Below, in pieces: positions 23,201 through 34,640 of a DNA stretch of 64,000 bases; position 1 is the stretch's first letter, and every line of letters starts with the position of its first letter. Both the position numbers and the translations under genes were made by a program. The stretch comes from Lytechinus pictus. Taxonomy: Eukaryota; Echinodermata; Echinoidea; Temnopleuroida; Toxopneustidae. The stretch spans positions 4,231,001 through 4,295,000 of the forward strand of contig NC_087258.1 in the NCBI RefSeq assembly GCF_037042905.1, in the 5' to 3' direction. Below the pieces are notes generated by a model. The model worked only from the letters and a program-made list of their open reading frames with translations. It was not told the origin of the DNA and made no database searches.

Positions 23201-26200
23201 TTCAAAGTTATGATGGCAATTCAACAATTACCCCAACATGGCCTAATTTTATTGACCTTAACTGACCTTTGACCTTGGTTTTGTGACCTGAAACTCACAG
23301 GGGATGTTCAGTGATACTTGATTACCCTTATATCCCAAGTTTTATGAACTAGATCCATAAACTTTCAGAGTTAGGATGGTAATTCAACAAGTACCCCCAA
23401 CACGGCCAAAGTTCATTGACCTTTAATGACCTTTGACCATGGTCATGTGACCTGAAACTCATACAGGATGTTCAGTGATACTTGATTACTCTTATATCCC
23501 AAGTTTTATGAACTAGATCCATAAACTTTCAGAGTTAGGATGGTAATTTAACAAATACCCCCAACACGGCCAAAGTTCATTGACCTTTAATGACCATTGA
23601 CCATGGTCATGTGACCTGAAACTCGCACAGGATATTCAGTGGTACTTGATTAACCTAATGTCCAAGTTTCATGAACTAGATCCATACATTTTCAAAGTTA
23701 TGATGGTAATTCAACAAATACCCCCAACTTGGCCAAAGTTCATTGACCCTAAATGACCTTTGACCTTAGTCACGTGACCTGAAACTCAAGCAGGATGTTC
23801 ACTAATACTTGATTAACCTTATGCCCAAGTTTCATGAACTAGGTCCATATACTTTCTAAGTTATGATGTCATTTCAAAAACTTAACCTTAGGTTAAGATT
23901 TGATGTTGACGCCGCCGCCGCACAGTGGGCCAGAATGAGTTGAAAGTGCGCCAAAATTATATTCCGTGTTAAATTTTTACTTTAACATGTTGCTTATGGG
24001 TAATTTTTGGCGTAGAATCGACTGAACATAATTTGAAGCCGAAAAGACGTCACCTTGATACCAAATTATGATTGGATACTTAAAATATCTGTGAAAAGAC
24101 AAATTACACTAAGCAAATTGTGTAGTATATAAACTTTGTATTATGTGCTACTTTAAAATTGGCCAGAGTGAATGTTGGTTTATGCCTAAAAAGTGTTTAT
24201 GAGATGCCGAAAATATTTGTTATTGCATCAAAATGATTATTAATTACATTTATTAAAAAAAACTTTATAATCTGAAAAATATTAACAGTGCTTTATAAAG
24301 CTGTGTTGACTTGTGTAAAACGCAGAGTATATAACACCTAGAATGTATCACTTTGAGGAGGGTTTGGGGCTGAAATTATTCTATGAGTAAGTTTTATCCC
24401 TGGAAGAGTTGTGAGTATAGCCCTTATAAGCTTTAGCAACCTTTATGTTGTTTACATTAAGCCTGGAATTCATGTTATTTTCATGGAATGGAAGGGGAAT
24501 CGTCCTCGCCGTGCAAAGAAAGCGAACGGCAATGTATCCCATGCGATGCGCTACGATGACTGCGCGGTATAAAAATGACCGTTTTTTAACAGGTTTTTGG
24601 GGTGTTGTGTCAAGTTAAATCGGCTGTAACATAAAAACGGGCAAGAACGGGCAGCCAAATTTGGTATCGACTTAAAGCTTAGACATCGGGAAAAATGATG
24701 TTTATAGAATTTAGACGGAAATCCACGGAAATCTAAACGATTCTATTGTAAATGCAAAAAACATTGATTTTTTTTTGCCTATTTCGTGGAAAAATCAGCC
24801 TATAAACCTCTTAAAAGGTGTATTTTATCTACTTTGATACCTTTCACACGAAAGAAGAATATATCAACATTATGTGGGAGCCATTTCAGAATCCTACATG
24901 AAAAACCTTTTGTGAAATGGCATGTTTTTCAACTAGGATGTCATATACGCGACATTTCGCAAAATGTCACATTTTACGATTTGAGGTAGGAAATTAACAA
25001 CCTTTATGCAAATTCCGGAATGAAATATTTTGCTGAAATATTCTTCAAAGTATTGTCTTTCAGCTGGGCATGAAAAAAATTAAAAATCTGAAATTGCCCA
25101 AAATGACTTTTGGCGCACTTTTGTTTCGCCCCGGCCCACTGTGCGCCGTCGCCGTCGGAAAAGCGGCGCCTATAGTCTCGCTCTGCTATGCAGGCGAGAC
25201 AAAAAACGGATACAAAGGCATTAAATTTCATAAATTAGTATGACTAGTATGAGAGGAAAAACAAGACAGACATTGGTTAATCTAAATGAAATTAAAAAAA
25301 AATCATTCAGCAGCAAGGATGCGAGCACAGCCTTCGTTTCGTATACCACTACTGCAATATGTCTAAGACAACAACCAACAGAGGGTAAGATCGCACTATC
25401 GTCCTGCATATCATCCATACAACGAAGAACACGATAGTGTCAATCATCAACAACCCTTTAGCTATTTATGCATACGATTAGCCATTATGACAGTTGAATA
25501 ATATTCTTTGTCCGTATCGGTTTTACCAGCACCTAGGGGTCGTTTCATACAGGTGTTCATCAGTATGGTCAGTAACACATGATTTTACGCGAGAAAGTGA
25601 CCATTCCTTCTGCTAGTTGATATACCCCTTTGTAGCTGACTTCACACCTAAGAACATGTTCTAGTCGTGCGTAATTTCACCATGTTTACGAACAGCTTAC
25701 TGAAACACCACCCTGGATGAAGATGGAGGATGCTATGACTTACTTCAATAGAAGATGAGATCCTCTCAAGTTTCTCCACCTGATCCGTGATGTTTTGCCG
25801 CCGTTTTGCAATGGCACTGATCGTCTGTTCCATCTTTTCCTGAAATAAAAAAACCGAACATGAAATCATTCAAATGACATAATCTACAAGATCACACTAA
25901 TCAACACAAGGAAGTATAAAATGTTTGATTTGAAAATTATCAACGAAACTAAGATCACATACTTTGACAGAATTAAAGTTAACATTCAGTGATCAAATTT
26001 ATTCAAAATATTACATAAATCGTGAAAAAATATTTTGCAAAAAAAAAACACCGCATAATGTTCTATCAATTTTAGAACAACCAAAAAACCTCCACAGATT
26101 ACATACAAATCCAGTTTTCGTTGTATTCCAACCAGTGCATCGAATGGCGACTAAACATATTCACTATAATCACGATCAGTGGCAGATACAAAGGAGAATG

Positions 26201-29200
26201 TTTGTTCATTCGTTAGATTCATATGAACTTGTTCGTGCATGCATCATGGAATCTAAAATTCCCTTTGGGCACACTTAAGTATCTCAATTGTATCTCCAAG
26301 TATCTCCATTGTATCTCCATAGAGAATTGAGTCAAAGCTTTTCGGGCTGCAAGCATCACTAAACATCAATAAGATCGATGGGAAAGTGGACCATGGTGGC
26401 TGAGATGATGAGCACATGCAAGGTCCAGTACTTTGTTATAAAACTTGACCAAGCCCGAAATTTACAACGTTACACTTAGTACTTGATGCAAACTATAACC
26501 AATTATGATAAACATTTGCAGCAAAATAAAACTTGATAATCCAGAGAGCAAAATTGGGATGTTTCCTATCGGATCTGCAAAAATTTACTTTGCATGCATC
26601 ATGAAATCCAAATTTGGAGACAATAGTCATGATAGTTACCTTGAAGGGATTGTTATAGAAATCTCTTTCGAGAATTAAACTTGTTGTAATTCAAAAGATA
26701 TTTTGGCAATATCCATCTGCCTGCAGATGTATTATTTCGGTGCCAATATATCATGAATATGGACAAACTTTTAGGCGGCATCACTGCCGAATAATACATC
26801 TCCAATGCCAATCATTGGCAGTCACTTAAATCCCAATTGTAATAAAGTTAAACAATAATGTTACCTTCATTGCAGCGTATTTTCTTTCTATGATGGAAAC
26901 TTTGTGATCAACATGTGACCCGCTGAACTTGCACCTTTGGCAGATTGGTTTATGGCATCCCTCACAGTACATGGTAATCTTCTCCCCATGGTGATCATTG
27001 CACATCAGGGTCTATACAAGAATAACGATCGTAATTAGCAACAAGTTATCATACAAAACATAAAACAAGATATTGGTGAATTATTAAGTGTTACAGAATC
27101 CAAAATCATGCCTATCGTATATCCGTCGATTAATCCGATATTTTTTTAAAACTTGAAATGAAATGGCAAAGGGCTTAACTACCTTATGGGGTTACAGTTT
27201 AACTTCTGCTCCCCGTTACCTTCATAGATATGCCACTAAACAACTGGAACACCCGTCAGTTACCACATTATTTTCAAACAATATAATAATGGGGATTTGT
27301 TCGTATCCAAATCCTTCATTCGATTTGATTTTCGGTGATACCTATTAAAGCTCTTGCTTCAATGAAATAATAACCTATATGACACTTGTATTCACAATCA
27401 CCCCATAGTTTACCTTTCAGCTAGTGAAAATCTATCCGCCTCTGGAGCTGAAATGAAAATAATTTCAGGTTGCCTAAAGGCTTACATCTTCTACATATTT
27501 TCTTCTTTCCCAAATAGAATCATGAATTGGCAATTTTTGGTGATCATTAGTCCTATCCGTGCTATCGGCATCATCGCCTTTGATGATGCAACAAGCTCTT
27601 GTTGCTAGTGTTGGCGCTTTTCGGATTGGATGGAACTAGATATGCATACCTTTGGTCTGTAGTTATAGGTGGGACCAATGCAGACATGCTGTGCTCGCGG
27701 TGTCCCCCAAGGATGATAAATGGCGAAGCACTCCGTACAGTAAGGTGACTTACAATCCAGACAACTTTTGGCTGCATCCTCAGGCGGTTTCTTCTTGCAA
27801 GAGCCACATGGAATACTAGCGGCCTTCTTAGCTGCCAACTTATACCTGATGAAGATATGAAAGAAATACAGACGTAAACACGGTAAAGGTGATATGATCC
27901 GGGCTGATGGTCTCAAAACTCACTATACAACATAATTTTCCTCTCTGCAGCTCTTTAAATTTTTGTAATTAGTAAGTAGGCCTACCACGACCGCTCTCAC
28001 TCTTGAAATAACATTTTAGAGAAATACCTCAATGACTCGCCCATTGGCCAAAGCATGGAGAAAAAATATCAATCTCTGTGATATAATAATGAAAGTATGA
28101 AGGAAAATCCGCCTGGATTCCAAGTGAAACTATGCAATTATACTTACATCATCATTTCGAAACTATTTATTTTTCTTCGTTTTTTCATGTATTATCGTTC
28201 TTCGTAATGGTTTCATATCGCAAAACAAATTATGTAGAATTTCAATGAAATGTCAACTTCGAAATGGGAGTGGTAGCAAGGATAGCTGAATGAGAATTAA
28301 TCCCACACACATAATTCAGCTTACATTTACGTATTTGGCTTTGAGACAAAGTATATCTTATTACCCCCAAATATGATATCAGTAATTGATCTCCATTGGT
28401 TTGACGCAGATCTGTAGCTGCAGCCGAATTCTTTGGGCAGTTCATGAACTCTCAGTTTGATGTGTTTGGGGCTGTTAGGCATGCTTGACGCAAACACACA
28501 CCAAGTTACCTTATAGCCATGAATTGATTCACATACAAATCATGCACACACATCTCACCCACACCCAAGCACAATATATAAACCGCAACGCACATACGCA
28601 CACACTCACACACACATCCACCCACACGCACACATCCTCACTCACACACACTTGCACCCTTCCAAACAAACAAGATATGTACACGCTAATTGACACTGTT
28701 ATGGGTGGGTGCTGTGCAATGCCTCGTGAAAGTTCAGGAATGTCGTGGGTGAAAAGACAATAAATGAAATTCTGACATGCCAATTGCGAAGCTGAATGAC
28801 ATTGGCCCTGACATATTCATTAACTTGGAAGTTGTTTATAGTTTAGATTTGCTGTTGTCTTTCAATATACAGCATGTATTATTTCATTATCCTTGCGTCC
28901 TACCCATATTTTGCTATAAGAGCAAACAGCAGCGTGAATCTGACCCAATTTCTACAAAAATAAAGTTTAGGCCTGGGAAATGGTTACCCGAATTAAATCT
29001 ATATAAAGGCATGAGCTTCCTTTATAATTCTAGCTTCCCAGTATATTTCGCCCGAAACCAAAACCAAAAACATGTTGACCCTCTCTAACATCTCCTAGAA
29101 GGAAGGCATGACGTTGTCGACCACACTGATCATGGTATCTTGATCCCAATTATATTGCCCAGGTCATAGTCTTTAGAGGTAGGCCGACAAGTCCAAATGT

Positions 29201-30511
29201 ATCTTACTTGGCCTTGATCCACAAGATTCGGAAGTGGGACCCTAGCCAGCATTATGTATATTGGTGCTGATAATTACTGACTCCATTTCCGCCGTACTCA
29301 GCTAGAATGGCCGTAGCTTAAATTTGCTTGATCAAGACTGAGAGAACACATCAACAGCGGCGAGAACCTATCCGATCTTAGTTAGATCTAGACATACCGA
29401 AAGAAGATGATGAGCATGCTGATACGGCACGCAGCAATGGATGTTACTTTGCAGAAATGGCTTTGATGTTTACCGAAAAGGCGTCTAGGACCTTAAAAAT
29501 GAACATGACTGCCTGATACTGTTTTCGAATGACTCTTAATTTACCTGTCGACAACGACCTCCAAGGCGAAGTTCCTGAAGAGACCATTGATGCCCTTGTC
29601 TCCTAGATGAACTTCCTCATCGCAGGTCGGGCAGTGGATCGATGTTGCCGTCGGGCCGTTCAATTTTCCCGTCGATGATGTTCTCCCTCTGTGAATTAGA
29701 GTAATGATAAACAATTTTTTTTTTCAATTTTTCGATCACAAATTCATCTCTGATGAAATTACATATAATTTATGGAAAATGGTGAGACAACTCTAGAGCA
29801 GAAGCAGAGATTGTCTGATCAATAAATGAGGCAAGATCAGTGTCATCAGTTTACATTCTTCTTTAGTTTACTTTCAAATTTCCTACAAGGTTCTCACCTC
29901 ATTCCAAGTGTTCCACTGAAAGAATCTGATCTGCTTCCCAGACTAGTAACGCTACCCGTGGATCCCTTCCGTCCCCTTGGGGTCCCAAGAGGACCAGTCA
30001 TCGCATCACCTCTGGGTGAATCGGGACGAGAAGATTCAGAAATAGGCGATTCTGGCCTTGATCCTAATCCTGATGTGCCAAGCTTTTTGGACTTTGTGCC
30101 AACTTTATCCCTTGGTGTAATCGGACCCGAACCCGTCACACTCTTCCTTTCCCGGAACGATCTCCTCATCGAACTCCTATTCGCCGTGTTGAAACCTCCA
30201 CCAGGCGTGTCCAACGGAGAGGTGGGCGTGCTCGATAGTGACGTCAGTGACAACTTTCGCGACTTGCGATTAGCTGCTGCGCTGCTCGGTCTAGAAGAAG
30301 TGGGTGTGGTCGTCTCGTGGTTGGTATCGGTTGACTGGAGACTTTCGCTGGAGGCATGGAAGCTGCAACGTCCGGAATTACCGGTGAGCTGTGCCTTGGC
30401 ACATCGGTGGCACACATTGTGGTTACAAGGAAGAAGGAGCGGTGTGGTGAAGTAATCATTGCAGACCGGACAGATGAGCTCTCGCTCGAGGTGCTCCATA
30501 TTACTAGCCAT
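19607..30511 (-). CDS. TRIM36/46-like: C-I family TRIM E3 ubiquitin ligase, TRIM36/TRIM46-like; nine exons
   Basis: Exons 30511-29898, 29688-29545, 27845-27650, 27011-26865, 25839-25744, 22741-22488, 21735-21608, 20895-20533 and 20253-19607 all have GT/AG borders and compatible phases. They sum to 2589 nt, 862 aa. Order: RING (Cys/His ligands 14-37 plus C224/C227), B-box1 (~266-310), B-box2 (~322-360), coiled coil (~350-484), COS (~485-526), FN3 (~527-640), SPRY (648-862). HPWGT in B-box1, GLFRN after the RING, LLKETD...FVQAAK before COS, and DSGHDS in the SPRY are hallmarks shared with TRIM36/TRIM46 rather than MID or TRIM9. The C-I family binds microtubules through COS and ubiquitinates substrates; TRIM46 organises axonal microtubules and TRIM36 acts in cell cycle and acrosome biology. 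Confidence 0.92.
20533..20895 (-). CDS. TRIM36/46-like: TRIM exon 8: fibronectin type III domain
   Basis: The acceptor is ATCTTTCAG|CTCCG and the donor is GCTCCAG|GTAAAA, phase 1 at both ends. It starts APGQPVLQPK, contains CLEWTPSTDGG and YTVEYLKLE, and ends YKFRVKAFNPAGTKSSD and LLKTPPAPG. An acidic loop (about 20 residues) between strands is longer than usual. Confidence 0.93.
20925..20945. repeat. Short AATAAT microsatellite
   Basis: Seven ATA/AAT triplets just upstream of the FN3 exon acceptor, within the intron. Confidence 0.8.
21608..21735 (-). CDS. TRIM36/46-like: TRIM exon 7: COS box
   Basis: The acceptor is TTCACAG|ATTGG and the donor is ATCAAAG|GTAACT. It encodes LVQTAKSLKQTEEM...FQLD...ALKSLQELDFIK, which fits the C-terminal subgroup one signature that mediates microtubule association in C-I TRIMs. 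Confidence 0.88.
22488..22741 (-). CDS. TRIM36/46-like: TRIM exon 6: main coiled coil
   Basis: The acceptor is CTTGTAG|GAGAGTG and the donor is TTGGAAG|GTTTGT, phase 2. It encodes a long amphipathic helix followed by ASELLKETDKAMFVQAAK, the block that precedes COS in TRIM36/46. Confidence 0.92.
23190..23890. repeat. 164-bp tandem repeat, about 4.3 copies, with DR1 motifs
   Basis: Units share CATAAACTTTCAGAGTTA, GGTAATTCAACAAATACCCC, TTCATTGACC and GTGACCTGAAACTC. The landmark TGACCTTTGACC recurs at 23263, 23427, 23591 (one change) and 23754, a spacing of 163-164 bp. Copies 1 and 4 have the full 13-bp TGACCTTTGACCT. Confidence 0.9.
23921..25143. mobile_element. Nested hAT-like element, 1.2 kb
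   Basis: It begins CACAGTGGGCC and ends GGCCCACTGTG. The AAAGTGCGCCAAAA block near the left end is matched by TTTTGGCGCACTTT near the right. The 8 bp on each side are CGCCGCCG and CGCCGTCG, a 7/8 match, as expected for an aged hAT target duplication. Removing it restores a continuous GACGCCGCCGCCGTCGG-type host repeat. No transposase frame. Confidence 0.75.
25744..25839 (-). CDS. TRIM36/46-like: TRIM exon 5: coiled-coil start
   Basis: The acceptor is TTTCAG|GAAAAG and the donor is ATTGAA|GTAAGT, giving 32 codons, phase 0 at both ends. The heptad-like helix EKMEQTISAIAKRRQ continues directly into exon 6. Confidence 0.9.
26724..26803. repeat. 80-bp hairpin in a TRIM intron
   Basis: AGATGTATTATTTCGG is matched by CCGAATAATACATCT with one unpaired base. 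It could be a tiny foldback element; no target duplication was established. Confidence 0.5.
26865..27011 (-). CDS. TRIM36/46-like: TRIM exon 4: B-box 2
   Basis: The acceptor is TGTATAG|ACCCTG and the donor is ATGAAG|GTAACA. It encodes LMCNDHHGEKITMYCEGC, PICQRC and a SGSHVDHKVS ending: a complete type 2 B-box in 49 codons, phase 0 at both ends. Confidence 0.92.
27650..27845 (-). CDS. TRIM36/46-like: TRIM exon 3: B-box 1
   Basis: The acceptor is CATCAG|GTATAAG and the donor is CCAAAG|GTATGC. Cys/His ligands run through IPCGSCKKKP, CLDCKSPYCTECF and HPWGT...QHVC, and GPTYNYRPK closes the exon. Confidence 0.92.
28544..28652. repeat. CA-rich microsatellite
   Basis: Imperfect CACACA/CACTCA run of about 100 bp upstream of TRIM exon 3. 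Confidence 0.85.
29545..29688 (-). CDS. TRIM36/46-like: TRIM exon 2: last RING zinc ligands
   Basis: The acceptor is TTCACAG|AGGG and the donor is GACAG|GTAAAT. It encodes IHCPTCDEEVHLGDKG and INGLFRNFALEVVVDR, supplying C224 and C227 and completing the RING. No full-length open frame covers it, so it is easily missed. Confidence 0.9.
29898..30511 (-). CDS. TRIM36/46-like: TRIM exon 1: first part of the RING and a long Ser/Pro-rich insert
   Basis: Starts ATG at 30511 (MASNMEHLERELICPVC). It provides zinc ligands C14, C17, C29, H31, C34 and C37. About 165 low-complexity residues follow, rich in Ser, Pro, Thr and Arg, with repeated SRP(D/E)SP-like units. The donor is ATGAG|GTGAGA, phase 2. The insert separates ligands 6 and 7; vertebrate TRIM46 also has an insert here, but a shorter one. 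Confidence 0.92.
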
Positions 30512-31249
30512 GGTGGAAAGGCGGTTTACAATATCTGCAGAAAATTAAGAAAAGTGAAATAAATTGCAATGGAGAAAAATAATCCCAGTGTCTAAAAACA
30601 GTTTTTAGACAGAATAATCTGAATTGGTCATATAATTTTATGTAAACAATGCGGGAAAATTAAAGTGTCAAAGTTCATCAGTTCAAGTCCAAAAACTTAT
30701 CAAGACGGATTAATATACGCGAATAGAAGACAGATATGATTCTGATATATTGCACGAACTCGTCATATTCTATCATCCCTAGTAAAGACTTTTCGGAGAT
30801 CCATGCAGGGACTCGAGACCAAATGAATTCAGGTGAGCAGTTTCCCAACGAGGTTTTGATCCGATCAGAGATTCTGTCTGATCATCATGATCATAAACCC
30901 CTCACATGCCACGATCAACACAAGCATCAGCTTGGGAACATTAGTCATTTCGATCTGAGGGCCTATTTAATTAACTTAGCTATATATTTTATGTCCCATA
31001 TTACATAAAAAGATTGAACAATATAAGGATCGGGGTAGTTTGATTTGGAGATGGGTCAGGTGTCGTCGGCGGTTTGTGATGTCACTGTACGTATTGACTG
31101 CTTCCGTCTGACTCATTAAATCTGGCCAGACTACATGGAGTTTAGAGAACTTTTGGGAGGGCCGATGGAAGGGTAAATTGCAGATTGGTCGACAAAAAAT
31201 TCGTCTACTTTTCGTTCGGTCTAATCCGATATGGTCTCACCGTCTGGTC

Positions 31250-31491
31250 CATTGGCGTACAGATTGGGGGGGGGGGGGGGCGCTTGGGAGCGCTTACCCC
31301 CCCCCAAAAAAAAAAATCACGACAAAGAAAAAAAGAGAGGTGAAAATAAAGAATGAGGGGAGGGAAAATATATCATTTTCTGAATGTAATGTCGAAATCT
31401 ATTACAAAATGTTTTTTGTTATAAAAGTGTCGAAATGTTTGCCCCGATACCCCACTAGCCCTCTCAAAATATTTGGCTCATTACACCACTG
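31250..31491. mobile_element. hAT-like MITE with perfect 8-bp target duplication
   Basis: Ends are CATTGGCGTA and TACACCACTG (the complement reads CAGTGGTGTA). The flanks are GTCTGGTC at 31242-31249 and again at 31492-31499, identical 8-mers. The interior has G, C and A runs and GCGCTTGGGAGCGC. It is related to the copy in cathepsin intron 1. Confidence 0.85.
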
Positions 31492-34290
31492 GTCTGGTCT
31501 AATTGCGATTTGGCAAATTTATAACTTTGCTTAAATTCTAGTTGGCTTTACCCATGTCATCGAATATCCATTTGGTCTAACATCATTTGGTCGACATGGT
31601 AAGATGGAGTTATGAATCAAATTTCATTTTTACAATTAAAAAAATACCAAGCAGCTAAACAGGAAATAAGATCACTACTAAACATGCTAAATGGGTATTA
31701 CAATACGTGTAGTGTAAACGAAACATCAAGTAGACAATAGATAGTAGATATATGTAGAAACACTGTTTGAAGAGGGGAATGGGGTTGTCGGCATAGAGTC
31801 TACTCAATACGGTCAAAGGTCTACGCGAGATCATCAAATCATTAATAATGTACGTAACGGAGGAAGGGGGGGGGGTGGGTAAAAAGTGAAAGGTGACACA
31901 CTGACGCATCCCAGGAAGTATGCTTTGGAAGTTTGACAGAATTTTTCTGGTTTCCAATCGAGTTGAGTCAAACCTCAGAAAAGAACAGAGATGTTACTCA
32001 TCAAGAAAATTTGACACATGACATATTACCAATTGAACCAAGAATAATTAAAGGAACGAGAACAATAAATTTGCAATCTGACCGGCCACACATAGTTATA
32101 AAACAATATTAAATTGGGCATAAGTTCGAGTCTGCACCCGAACAGCATCCGAATTCGACAAACAGGGAAACCTCGAACAAGTACATGACGTATAAATCTT
32201 AACAGCATAAGTTTCACCAAAATGATGTTGAAGAAGGAAATCAAAACAGTAATGAAAAACAAGGATGGTATGGAAAGAAGGGTACTGATATGTCACACAC
32301 ATTATTTTTTTGGTATCAGAAAAATATGAAATTAAATAACGATTCACTGTGATCAATGATCTAATATCCAATTTGAAAATAATTTTGATAGACATCCTTA
32401 CACAATGATAAAAATTGATAGTCAGAGAATTAAAAAAAAATACAAAATACATTCATGCACTTTAGATATACCCTTATACGAGCAAATGATGAATGCATGT
32501 AGAATTCCTTTTCTGTTAATATATTCTCATCAGACGTAAGCATGCATTGAACACATCAATTATAATATGCTCATTGCCATTCAGGCAAATATAAGCTCAT
32601 TTGATATAATACATTTCAGGCAGATATCAATAGGCAACGAATTCCGTATAAGAACTTACCACAGCCTGAGCATATTCATAGAAAAGTGAAATTGATTGCA
32701 TATCCGACTACAAACGTGTGATACATGGTTAACACTTGATGTCACAATATGAAGCTGTCTTGAATGTTCATAGAATCTTATCCGAATAATCTAGCAGTAA
32801 AAGCGCAATGAAAAGCAAATGGTAAATCATTGTGAGCACGGAGACGGCGGATTAACAGCTATGCGATATGAATTGATTCTGATGTCAATTTGATTATGAT
32901 TAGCGTGCACACTAACGAGCTCGAGTGAATTTGTATCACCAAAATTGAATTAATTTGGTAAAAATTCATCAAGCGCATGCCAATCATTGTTCTGACTCAA
33001 TGCGTAATAATTATATTCAACCGGCCTTCGTTCAGGCGTGTCCCACTACATACACAACTCGATAGACTGAAAAATATTATTACCAATAATTATACAGTTC
33101 TCTATATGGATATATATAGTATAAACTATGGACATTTATATAATGCGCTATGAAAAACATAATGTATTGTCAGTATTATTATCATTACTAATACACATGT
33201 GCTTCGTATAAGGATATGTAGAGTGAAGACAGTAAACATTGTAAAACATGTAAAAAGGAAAATGGATATAGAGTATAAATACAATCATCCTAACTATTCT
33301 TATTTTTGCATACATTGTGCTTCGTAAAGAGAAAAAAGGTGGTAAAAGGGAAATTGATATAGAAATTGAGCAGTATATAGGGAGTAGCAGAGAGAGAGGG
33401 GGGTAGGGGTAGAATATGACAAAGAGAGGGGGTGTTAGTAGAATTGGGAGGTACAGTATACAAATATCTTCTCCTCTTTAACGTGTTTGAATTAAGATAT
33501 TTTCATCATTATTTATCCTCTATAGATTAACAATCAAATTATAACATACATGCCGTCGTTATATATTTGTTTTATATACATGTATTTACGTTGCAAAGGA
33601 CCCCATGGAAGAACAGTGGTATTATGTTAATACCGCTGAAATAGGCAATCCTCCATATTTTATTTGACGATTTTTCTTCTTTAATTTGATCATGTATGTG
33701 TTTTGTTTTATATGGAAATAAATACAAACAAGTATTTTATGATTAAGAAAGTGTTTCTGCTTTTGGACATATGGGGTAAAGTCAAAGAGTATGATAATGC
33801 TATTTTCAAACGATTCCACATCAGACTTTAAAAAAAAACCTCTTCCCTAACGTAATTGTATCGCTTTTTATGTCTTAAAATAATGAAAATAAAACTTCGC
33901 CTCGATACCCGCCAGCTGTGTGCTTTTTTTTTTATATACGTCATGTGTGTTTGATTTTCAGGTTCAAACACGGTGTGAAAAACTAACATATTACATCGAG
34001 AAATGGAGAAGAGAAACAAGAAACGTGTATTGTCGAGAACACTGCAGCTGTAGCTATACCGAGAGACCTTTCTTTCAATAATGGCGTGTCCAGTGGTAAA
34101 AGGAAGTATGTCGATCTTTCATCGTGATATGTCCATATTTTCCTTGCCGGCAATTGCATTTTCTTTCCATTTTTGTGCTAAAAACTAGCACTAGTCTAGC
34201 TGATTGTATATGTTGTTCGTTTGGATCTCAAGGTGCGTACCATTGTTCAATGGTGAATGGATATTTACGAATATTTTTTTTAAGCACGAT

Positions 34291-34571
34291 AGTCATGTTG
34301 ATGACGACGACGACGATGATGATGTTGTTGTTGTTGTTGTTGTTGTTGATGATAATGATGATGATGATGATGATGATAAATGATGTTCATGATGCTTCTG
34401 CTGCTGCTGATGATGTTGATGATGCTGATGATATTGATGATGGCGATGATGATGATGACGATGATGATAATGATGATGGTGAAGACGACGATGATGATGA
34501 TGGTGATGATGTTGATGATGGTGATGTTGATTATTATTATTGTTATTATTATTATCATCATTAGTATCATT

Positions 34572-34603
<32 letters not shown>

Positions 34604-34640
34604 AATGATGACGATGATGTCGATAATGTTGATGATTTTG
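34291..34640. repeat. GAT trinucleotide array
   Basis: About 350 bp of GATGAT with GTT, GAC and GCT variants. Methionine- or aspartate-rich frames on both strands are artefacts of the repeat. Confidence 0.92.

Larger units (their letters stand above)
23006..25200. mobile_element. Repeat element with GTCTCGCCTGCAT inverted ends, containing a tandem array and a nested insertion
   Basis: The 13-mer GTCTCGCCTGCAT at 23006-23018 is repeated inverted at 25188-25200 (ATGCAGGCGAGAC). Inside are a 164-bp tandem array (23190-23890) and then a GC-rich segment (GACGCCGCCGCC...GGAAAAGCGGCGCC) that is split by a second element at 23921-25143. Single copies of the terminal motif elsewhere in the window (near 1036 and 2549) show that the family is dispersed. 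It lies in the intron between TRIM exons 5 and 6. Confidence 0.65.

Noticed and set aside
29826..30455. 209-codon plus-strand frame opposite TRIM exon 1
   Set aside because: Antisense shadow of the RING and Ser-rich exon; the minus strand has the zinc ligands and splice sites.
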